In this document: positions 57,502 through 64,000 of the stretch, in pieces | Layout: each line of letters opens with the position of its first letter | Numbering within the stretch: the first letter of the stretch is position 1 | Source: an uncultured Cellvibrio sp. | GTDB lineage: Bacteria > Pseudomonadota > Gammaproteobacteria > Pseudomonadales > Cellvibrionaceae | Reading direction: 5' to 3' | Length of the DNA stretch: 64,000 bases | Assembly: GCA_937958105.1 (NCBI GenBank) | Contig: CALFXJ010000013.1 | Location: forward strand, 1-64,000 | The notes under the pieces: generated by a model | Database searches by the model: none | Told to the model about the DNA's origin: nothing | Seen by the model: only the letters and a program-made list of their open reading frames with translations | Made by a program: the position numbers and the translations under genes

Positions 57502-57861
57502 TCAGTTGACGTTAAAGCTTTCACCGCAACCACAGTAGTCTTTGGCATTGGGATTAAGAAATTTCAGCTGGCGATTTACGCCTTCGGTAACGAAGTCGAT
57601 CTGGGTTCCGCTGACGACGGACAGACTGCTTTTGTCCACCAGCAGATCCACGCCGTCAGCCAGGGTGTATCGCAGGTCGTCCGCCTGCCCTTCCGGGACC
57701 AGGTCCACTACGTACATATAGCCGGTGCAACCACTCTGCTTGACGCTCAGACGGATTGCCTTCGCCTCTTTGTGGTTAACCAGCTGGCGTTTGAAATGCT
57801 CCACCGCCGCAGGAGTGACCGCTACGGCCTGTTGCACGGGGTCGAAGGATTCAACTGTCAT
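57502..57861 (-). CDS. sufA: A-type Fe-S carrier SufA
   Basis: SufA accepts clusters from SufBCD and delivers them to target proteins. The protein (119 residues from ATG 57861) has the three conserved cysteines of A-type carriers: SGCTGY and the C-terminal CGCGESF. AGGAGCCC precedes the ATG. Residues readable upstream overlap the sufS tail and are not part of it. Confidence 0.94.
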   Translation of the reverse strand: MTVESFDPVQQAVAVTPAAVEHFKRQLVNHKEAKAIRLSVKQSGCTGYMYVVDLVPEGQADDLRYTLADGVDLLVDKSSLSVVSGTQIDFVTEGVNRQLKFLNPNAKDYCGCGESFNVN

Positions 57862-57880
57862 CGTGGGCTCCTGAAAGCCT

Positions 57881-59140
57881 TTAAAGTAAAAAGGTTTTAG
57901 CCTTTTCCAAGGCGGCGAACAGACGATCCACCTCGGCAAAGGTGTTATAGAAACTGAAGCTGGCGCGGACTGTTCCGGGGATTCCGAACTGATCCATCAG
58001 GGGCTGAGCACAGTGATTCCCGGTCCGCACCGCTACGCCCTGCTTGTCCAGCAGCATCCCCAGATCGTGGGGGTGTGCACCGTCAAGCAGAAAGCTCATC
58101 ACGCCGCTCTTGCGGCCTGCGGTACCAATCAGGCGAATACCTTCCGTCGCCCGCGCCTTCTCCTCGGCGTAATGCAGCAGTGCCTGCTCATGGGCAGCTG
58201 CTGCACTCCGATCCAGGCCGTTGAGATACTCCACAGCTGCGGCCAGGCCGATGGCGCCGGCTATATCCGGTGTTCCGGCTTCAAATTTGTAGGGCAGCTG
58301 GTTGTAGGTTGTGCAGGCAAAACTGACAGTTTCGATCATCTCGCCACCGCCCTGATAAGGCGGCATGGCTTCGAGAAGTTCCAGTTTGCCGTACAACACG
58401 CCGATGCCCGTAGGTCCAAAAACCTTATGGGCGGAAAATGCGTAAAAATCACAATCCAGCGCCTGCACATCCACCGGCCAGTGGGCCACTGCCTGCGCGC
58501 CATCAACCAACACCTTGGCTCCAACGCCATGTGCCAGACGGATGATCTCTTCTACCGGATTGATCGTCCCTAAAGCATTGGACACCTGTCCGACGGACAC
58601 CATCCTGACCCGCTCGTCGAGCATGTCAGCGAAAGCCTGAAGATCCAGCGTCCCGGTGGCATCGACAGGAATCGGCTCAACGGTAGCGCCGGTCTCCTGG
58701 GCCACCATCTGCCAGGGCACAATATTTGAGTGATGCTCCATCGCCGACACCAGCACCCGGTCCCCCGCCTTCAGCTGACTGCGTCCCCAGCTGGCGGCAA
58801 CCAGATTGATGCTCTCTGTAGTACCACGGGTCCACAGAATCTGCCTGGCGGAACCCTGTGTAATGGGAGCATTGATAAATTTTGCAACCGTAATCCGCGC
58901 CGCCTCAAACTTTGATGTGGCACGATCAGCCAGCGTGTGGGCACCGCGATGCACGTTGCTGTTGTCTTCCCGATAGTAGCGGACGATCGCGTCGATTACG
59001 GCATTGGGCTTTTGTGTGGTCGCAGCATTATCCAGATAAACCAGTGGATGGCCGTTTACCTCCTGATGCAGGATGGGAAAATCCTGGCGGATTTGCTCGA
59101 CATCAAAGCCGATTGTTTCGCTGTGAGTCATATCAGTCAT
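57881..59140 (-). CDS. sufS: Cysteine desulfurase SufS
   Basis: SufS is a group II cysteine desulfurase that supplies sulfur for Fe-S assembly with SufE. The protein (419 residues) has YLDNAATTQKP near the start, the PLP Lys in FSAHKVFGPTG and the catalytic Cys in RTGNHCAQP. ATG 59140 overlaps the sufD stop; ATG 59131 just after the stop is equally possible, and no clear binding site decides. The class II loop length fits SufE dependence. Confidence 0.94.
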   Translation of the reverse strand: MTDMTHSETIGFDVEQIRQDFPILHQEVNGHPLVYLDNAATTQKPNAVIDAIVRYYREDNSNVHRGAHTLADRATSKFEAARITVAKFINAPITQGSARQILWTRGTTESINLVAASWGRSQLKAGDRVLVSAMEHHSNIVPWQMVAQETGATVEPIPVDATGTLDLQAFADMLDERVRMVSVGQVSNALGTINPVEEIIRLAHGVGAKVLVDGAQAVAHWPVDVQALDCDFYAFSAHKVFGPTGIGVLYGKLELLEAMPPYQGGGEMIETVSFACTTYNQLPYKFEAGTPDIAGAIGLAAAVEYLNGLDRSAAAAHEQALLHYAEEKARATEGIRLIGTAGRKSGVMSFLLDGAHPHDLGMLLDKQGVAVRTGNHCAQPLMDQFGIPGTVRASFSFYNTFAEVDRLFAALEKAKTFLL

Positions 59141-60437
59141 GATGGATGCGTTGTAAGAGATCGCTGTCGCGTCCGAATAAGCGGGCGATTCGCGGCAAGA
59201 GGTAGTCCAGCACAGCGGGTTCGGCGATATCCTGCAAAACTTCATTGATAAAGCCAAAGCTCAGCATGACTTCTGCGTCCTGCCGGGATACACCACGACT
59301 TTGCAGATAGTAGAGCGCTGTAGCATTTAACTGGCTTACCGTTGCACCGTGCGCGCACTTCACATCGTCCGCGTAGATTTCCAGTTCCGGCTTGGTATCA
59401 ACCTCAGCTTTGTTTGACGTCAGCAGATTTTTGTTGCTCAGCTCCGCCAGCGTCTTCTGGGCATCCGGGAAGATGTGGATGCGACCGTTAAATACCGCAT
59501 GGGCTGTATCGCCGATAATGCCGCGGAATATTTCATTAGTCGTGCAATGTGGAACACAATGCTGGACATTCGTGTGATAGTCCACCATCTGATTGTTACG
59601 CGGCAGATAAATACCCTGCAGATTCAGGTCGGCACCAGGACCACGATGATTGACCTGGTAATCAATACGCTTCAAGCGACTGCCCTGCGCCAGAGCGAAT
59701 CCGCGCAGACGCGCGTTGCGCAGCAGATTGACGTGAACGCCACCCAGGTGAAGCAGGTTTTCTTCTTCCAGGTTCAACCGGTAATGATGCAGCTCCGCAT
59801 TATCACCTACCACAAGCTCGCTGAGACTGTTGACGAAGCTGTTCTGCACAGCATCTGTCGATACATAATGTTCAATAACATTCGCCCGTGCGCTCTCCTC
59901 CAAAACAACCAGAACACGCTGATTAGCAGTAGCAGGCTCAGCACCCGGGGTTGAGACATGAACAATATAAACCGGCTTTGCCAGTGTTTCGTTGCGCGGC
60001 ACATGCACCAGCACGCCATCCGCCAACCAGGTATTGCTGAGCGCAGCAAACAGATGACGCTCACTGTCCACCACCTTACCCAGATGTTGTTCGATGATCG
60101 CCTGAGCAGCTGCGTCTGCATCAATAAAACGCACAATATTCGGCGGCAGCGAACTGGAACTCGTTGCGTCAAAGACGCCATTGACGAACACCAGTCTGGT
60201 CGCATCCAGATCAATAAATTCAACCGTACTCTGCCAGTCGCCAGCGGCCTGCGCCCATTGTTTGAAACCATCTTTCTGTAATGGCAACAAGGGCGTGTAT
60301 TTCCAATGCTCAGTCTTGCGCGTCGGCCAGGAAGCATTCAACCACTGCTCAGCCGCCTGTTGCCGCAGCCCGGCAAGCCAGTCGGGACTCTGTTGCTGCG
60401 CGGCGAGCCGCACGGCTTCTTGCTGAAAGTCAGTCAT
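59133..60437 (-). CDS. sufD: Fe-S cluster scaffold subunit SufD
   Basis: SufD forms the SufBC2D scaffold complex. The 434-residue beta-helix protein has the family's IFPDAQKTLAELSNKNLL, CAHGATVSQL and YYLQSRGVSRQDAEVMLSFGF segments; the His in CAHGA aligns with the SufD residue important for cluster formation. ATG 60437 is 3 bases after the sufC stop. Confidence 0.95.
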   Translation of the reverse strand: MTDFQQEAVRLAAQQQSPDWLAGLRQQAAEQWLNASWPTRKTEHWKYTPLLPLQKDGFKQWAQAAGDWQSTVEFIDLDATRLVFVNGVFDATSSSSLPPNIVRFIDADAAAQAIIEQHLGKVVDSERHLFAALSNTWLADGVLVHVPRNETLAKPVYIVHVSTPGAEPATANQRVLVVLEESARANVIEHYVSTDAVQNSFVNSLSELVVGDNAELHHYRLNLEEENLLHLGGVHVNLLRNARLRGFALAQGSRLKRIDYQVNHRGPGADLNLQGIYLPRNNQMVDYHTNVQHCVPHCTTNEIFRGIIGDTAHAVFNGRIHIFPDAQKTLAELSNKNLLTSNKAEVDTKPELEIYADDVKCAHGATVSQLNATALYYLQSRGVSRQDAEVMLSFGFINEVLQDIAEPAVLDYLLPRIARLFGRDSDLLQRIHHD

Positions 60438-60440
60438 TGA

Positions 60441-61190
60441 TCAGGCCACCTCGCTTTCAATCCAGCCGTAACCTTTTGCTTCAAGCTCTTTCGCCAGCTC
60501 TTTATCTCCGGAACGGACAATGCGACCGCCGGCCAGCACGTGAACATAGTCCGGCACAATATAGTCGAGCAGACGCTGGTAGTGAGTAACCACAATGAAG
60601 CTGCGCTCTTCGCTGCGCATGGCGTTGACACCATTGGCGACGACTTGCAGTGCATCAATATCGAGACCGGAATCCGTTTCATCCAGGATGCACAGACGCG
60701 GTTCAAGCAACATCATCTGCAGAATTTCGTTACGTTTTTTTTCACCGCCGGAAAATCCTTCGTTCACACCGCGCTTAAGAAACGCCTGATCCAGACTGAC
60801 ACGCTTGCTGGTTTCCCGGGCGAGCTTCATAAATTCAACCGCCGATAATTCAGGCAGGTTCAGGTGCTTGCGCCTGGCATCCACCGCAGCCTTGAGAAAT
60901 TCCATATTGCTGACGCCGGGAATTTCCACAGGATACTGGAAAGCAAGAAATAATCCTTCGCGAGCACGCTCTTCGGTTTCCAGATCAAATAAATTCTGGC
61001 CATTGAACTCCACCGTACCACCGGTAACTTCGTAACCGGTGCGTCCGGACAATACATTCCCGAGCGTGCTTTTGCCGGACCCGTTAGGCCCCATGATCGC
61101 ATGGACTTCGCCTGGTTTTACGGTCAGGCTGAGGCCTTTCAGAATTTCTTTCTCTTCAACCCGGGCATATAAATCGGTTATACGCAACAT
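60441..61190 (-). CDS. sufC: Fe-S assembly ATPase SufC
   Basis: SufC is an ABC-type ATPase that powers the SufBCD scaffold; it is soluble and has no transmembrane partner. The 249-residue protein has Walker A GPNGSGKST, the ABC signature FSGGEKKRNE and Walker B CILDETDSGLD. It lies between sufB and sufD in the usual order. Confidence 0.97.
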   Translation of the reverse strand: MLRITDLYARVEEKEILKGLSLTVKPGEVHAIMGPNGSGKSTLGNVLSGRTGYEVTGGTVEFNGQNLFDLETEERAREGLFLAFQYPVEIPGVSNMEFLKAAVDARRKHLNLPELSAVEFMKLARETSKRVSLDQAFLKRGVNEGFSGGEKKRNEILQMMLLEPRLCILDETDSGLDIDALQVVANGVNAMRSEERSFIVVTHYQRLLDYIVPDYVHVLAGGRIVRSGDKELAKELEAKGYGWIESEVA

Positions 61191-61231
61191 AAATTCAAAT
61201 CCACTTAATATTAAGGAGGCCTGACGCTGGC

Positions 61232-62668
61232 TTAACCAACAGAGCCTTCCAGACTGACTTCAAGTAACTTGCCCGCTTCTACTGCGAACTCCATCGGCAA
61301 CTCTTTGAAGACTTCACGACAAAAACCATTGACGATCATGGACACCGCTTTTTCAGCGTCCAGCCCGCGCTGCTGACACAGGAACAGCTGGTCTTCACTC
61401 ACCTTGGAAGTCGTCGCTTCGTGTTCGATAACCGCCGTGGGATTCTTGCTTTCAATATAGGGAAAGGTATGCGCACCACATTTATCACCAATCAGCAGCG
61501 AATCGCACTGGGTGTAATTGCGGGCGCCTTCGGCACCAGGATTCATCCGCACCAGTCCGCGATACGCATTGGAGCTGCGTCCTGCGGAGATCCCTTTAGA
61601 GATAATGGTTGAACGGGTATTTTTGCCGATATGTATCATCTTGGTACCCGTATCGGCCTGTTGGAAATTATTGGTGAGCGCAACGGAATAAAATTCACCG
61701 ACACTGTTATCACCGCGCAGCACACAGCTCGGATATTTCCAGGTAATTGCCGATCCGGTCTCCACCTGAGTCCAGGAAATTTTGGCGCTGGTGTGGCAGA
61801 CACCGCGTTTGGTTACAAAATTATAAATGCCGCCTTTTCCTTGCTCATCGCCGGGGTACCAGTTCTGCACGGTGGAGTATTTAATTTCGGCATTATCCAG
61901 CGCGATCAGCTCCACCACAGCAGCGTGAAGCTGATTCTCGTCACGCATGGGTGCGGTACAGCCTTCGAGGTAACTTACATAGGAGCCTTCATCGGCAATA
62001 ATCAGCGTACGCTCAAATTGACCGGTGTTCTGTTCGTTGATCCGGAAGTAGGTGGACAGCTCCATCGGGCAGCGCACCCCCTTGGGGATGTAAACAAAAG
62101 AACCATCGGAGAATACTGCCGAGTTCAACGCAGCATAATAATTGTCCTTCTGCGGCACCACTGATCCGATATATTTTTTTACCAGATCGGGATAACGCTG
62201 AACTGCTTCGCTGATCGAGCAGAATAAAACGCCCGCTTCTTCCAGTTTTTCACGGAAAGTCGTTACAACGGAAACCGAGTCAAACACCACGTCCATGGCA
62301 ACACCGGCCAGCACCGCCTGCTCATGCAATGGAATACCGAGTTTCTCATAGGTCTTCAACAGTTCCGGATCGACTTCGTCCAGACTTTTGGGCTTGTCCG
62401 CCATGCTCTTAGGGGCGGAATAGTAAGACACCGCCTGGAAATCAATGGGCGGATAGTTAACATGAGCCCAGGTTGGCTCGTCCATTTCCTGCCACGCGCG
62501 GAAGGCTTTTAAACGCCAGTCCAACAGCCATTCCGGCTCATTTTTACGCGCAGAAATGAAGCGGATCACCTCTTCATTCAAGCCCGGAGGAAGCGTCTCC
62601 GAATCGATAGGCGTATGAAATCCGGCGGCGTATTCGCGCTTTATCAGATGCTCAACTTGTTCAGTCAT
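61232..62668 (-). CDS. sufB: Fe-S cluster scaffold subunit SufB
   Basis: SufB is the main scaffold subunit, receiving sulfur from SufSE and assembling the cluster. The 478-residue protein has the family's [35 protein letters not shown] and the C-terminal [30 protein letters not shown], with conserved Cys residues in both. It lies 155 bases downstream of the IscS-type gene, the largest gap in the operon. Confidence 0.97.
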   Translation of the reverse strand: MTEQVEHLIKREYAAGFHTPIDSETLPPGLNEEVIRFISARKNEPEWLLDWRLKAFRAWQEMDEPTWAHVNYPPIDFQAVSYYSAPKSMADKPKSLDEVDPELLKTYEKLGIPLHEQAVLAGVAMDVVFDSVSVVTTFREKLEEAGVLFCSISEAVQRYPDLVKKYIGSVVPQKDNYYAALNSAVFSDGSFVYIPKGVRCPMELSTYFRINEQNTGQFERTLIIADEGSYVSYLEGCTAPMRDENQLHAAVVELIALDNAEIKYSTVQNWYPGDEQGKGGIYNFVTKRGVCHTSAKISWTQVETGSAITWKYPSCVLRGDNSVGEFYSVALTNNFQQADTGTKMIHIGKNTRSTIISKGISAGRSSNAYRGLVRMNPGAEGARNYTQCDSLLIGDKCGAHTFPYIESKNPTAVIEHEATTSKVSEDQLFLCQQRGLDAEKAVSMIVNGFCREVFKELPMEFAVEAGKLLEVSLEGSVG

Positions 62669-62704
62669 GACTTCACCTTTGCTCCGTAAATTCCGGAGTT
62701 TCTG

Positions 62705-62724
62705 GAGCCGCTGAACGGCGGCTC
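62705..62724 (-). other. Hairpin in the iscS-sufB spacer
   Basis: GAGCCGC-TGAACG-GCGGCTC is a perfect 7-bp stem inside the 155-base gap between the IscS-type gene and sufB. No T-run follows. It could mark mRNA processing or modulate read-through. Confidence 0.35.
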
Positions 62725-62823
62725 GCTGCGACTAAAAACGGTTACTTTCTGGTGTTCCTGCCGGATGTAATCCCCAGCTGTTTTTTCTGCCTATAACTCA
62801 CTGACCTGTCTGCCAGCGATAAT

Positions 62824-64000
62824 TCAATGCTTTTGCAACTGTCTGACCACCTGGCGAATATGCTCCACAGCAAAGTCAATTTCTGCTGCCGTGGTGTAGC
62901 GACCCAGGCTGAAACGCACCGAAGCGTGGGCCAGCTCATCGGTCAGGCCGATGGCTTTCAATACATAACTGGGCGCGATACTGGCGGAGTTACAGGCCGA
63001 TCCGGTAGATACAGCGAGATCCCGCAGTGACAGCAGCAGCATTTCACCATCGCATCCAGCAAAGGCTACATTCAGGTGACCACAGGCCCGTGCTTCGGGA
63101 TGTCCATTGAGCGTGACGCCGGGCAAGTCTGCAATGCCCTGCCACAACTGATCACGCAGGGCTGCAATGCGCGCAGGCTCCTCGTTAAGCTGTCCGGCAG
63201 CCTGTGCAGCAGCCTTCCCCATACCCACGCATTGATGAGTAGCCAGCGTACCGGAGCGATAACCGCGTTCATGCCCGCCCCCATGAATCTGGGCGGCAAT
63301 CTTTACCCTTGGGTCACGGCGGATAAACAGCGCGCCGATCCCTTTTGGTCCATACATCTTGTGCGCCGACAGCGACAGCAGATCTACCGGCTGCTGTTGC
63401 ATATCGAGCAGCAGCTTGCCCGCACTCTGAGCTGCATCCACATGAAACAGGCTGCCATGGCTACGGCAGATTGCACCCAGCTCAACGATGTCGTTGACTG
63501 TGCCCAGCTCGTTGTTTACGTGCATGATACTCACCAGAAATGTGTCATCACGCAGTGCATCACGCAGAACCGCAGGCTTAATACGCCCGTACTGATCCGG
63601 CTGCAGATGGGTAACTTCGAACCCCTGCTGTTCCAGCCAGTGGGCGGGATCAAGCACCGCTTTGTGTTCGATCGCCGAGACCAGGATGTGGCCTCCTTCA
63701 GGGTGATCTTCACGGTATCTCGCTGCGGCACCCTTCAGCGCCAGGTTATTGGCTTCAGTGGCGCCGCTGGTCCAGACAATCTCACGGGGATCGGCATGGA
63801 TCAGTGCTGCAACCTCACCCCGGGCTTCTTCGACAGCCTCTTCGGCTTGCCAGCCATAAACGTGCGAACGGGACGCGGGATTAGCAAAATTGCCCGTCAT
63901 TGTCATGCAGCCCATCATCGCCTCTGCCACCTCCGGCGCCACCGGCGTGGTCGCGGCGTAGTCCAGGTAGACAGGCTTGCGTAACAGGCTGGTTTCAGGG
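62824..64000 (-). CDS. iscS: IscS-type cysteine desulfurase (5' end beyond window)
   Basis: This group I cysteine desulfurase is cut by the window end. The frame continues to the last base, reading [16 protein letters not shown] before the first internal GTG, so the true start is outside. Visible motifs are [20 protein letters not shown], the [10 protein letters not shown] segment, the PLP Lys in [12 protein letters not shown] and the loop Cys in [10 protein letters not shown], characteristic of IscS rather than SufS. The last residues are QLQKH. It heads the visible part of the suf operon; an IscR-type regulator often precedes it in related genomes but cannot be seen here. Confidence 0.94.
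   Translation of the reverse strand, partial: PETSLLRKPVYLDYAATTPVAPEVAEAMMGCMTMTGNFANPASRSHVYGWQAEEAVEEARGEVAALIHADPREIVWTSGATEANNLALKGAAARYREDHPEGGHILVSAIEHKAVLDPAHWLEQQGFEVTHLQPDQYGRIKPAVLRDALRDDTFLVSIMHVNNELGTVNDIVELGAICRSHGSLFHVDAAQSAGKLLLDMQQQPVDLLSLSAHKMYGPKGIGALFIRRDPRVKIAAQIHGGGHERGYRSGTLATHQCVGMGKAAAQAAGQLNEEPARIAALRDQLWQGIADLPGVTLNGHPEARACGHLNVAFAGCDGEMLLLSLRDLAVSTGSACNSASIAPSYVLKAIGLTDELAHASVRFSLGRYTTAAEIDFAVEHIRQVVRQLQKH

Overview
The window is chromosomal DNA from a motile, polarly flagellated gammaproteobacterium. Gene content and order (cheR-cheV-flgA-flgM-flgN, adk, guaB-guaA-xseA, ndk-rlmN-pilF-rodZ-ispG-hisS-yfgM-bamB-der, and an iscS-sufBCDS-sufA-sufT-sufE operon) resemble Pseudomonas and, more closely, Cellvibrionaceae-type relatives. 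The family assignment is an inference from gene order and protein style; no database was searched. Almost every gene is a recognisable housekeeping, motility or signalling gene, packed tightly and intact. No insertion sequence, prophage or CRISPR array was seen.

Region by region: 0-1 kb holds the 3' end of an Rhs-family polymorphic toxin whose C-terminal tip looks like a nucleic-acid deaminase, plus its probable Imm1-type immunity gene. These are the only clearly accessory genes, and they look more AT-rich than what follows. 1.1-5.2 kb is chemotaxis and flagellar control (cheR, cheV, flgA, flgM, flgN) with readable sigma-54 and sigma-28 (FliA) promoters. 5.3-11 kb has tRNA-Arg(CCU), rsmE, a GGDEF/EAL protein, ttcA and a PilZ protein with a sigma-54 promoter. 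11-12.6 kb is an Aer-like receptor with a FliA promoter. 12.6-16 kb is the dTDP-L-rhamnose operon rfbBACD, followed by bioA, uspA and trpS. 19-21 kb is an alkylation-repair pair (Ada/AlkA fusion plus ogt). 21-26.7 kb has a cyclic-nucleotide-binding/rhodanese protein, an M18 aminopeptidase, tsaB, a histone-H1-like protein and adk.

27-37 kb carries an Lrp-type regulator, a SMP-30-like lipoprotein, a chemoreceptor coupled to a shikimate-kinase-like gene, gabD, rnb, an EVE-domain gene and a periplasmic AstE/AspA-type metallohydrolase. 37-42 kb has guaA, guaB and xseA. A TPP riboswitch then precedes thiO-thiS-thiG. 44-47 kb has an HD-GYP protein and an AEC transporter. 47-56.3 kb is one long leftward housekeeping run from ndk to der, closed by a strong terminator. 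56.4-64 kb is the SUF iron-sulfur operon, cut by the window end inside its first visible gene, an IscS-type desulfurase.

The recurring theme is motility versus c-di-GMP control. Flagellar checkpoints (FlgM, FliA- and RpoN-type promoters), two chemoreceptors, CheR/CheV, a PilZ effector with its own sigma-54 promoter, a GGDEF/EAL enzyme and an HD-GYP enzyme all lie here. The most unusual biology is the Rhs deaminase-toxin/Imm1 pair at the left edge and the small catalytic-residue departures in several signalling proteins. No wholly undescribed system was recognised.
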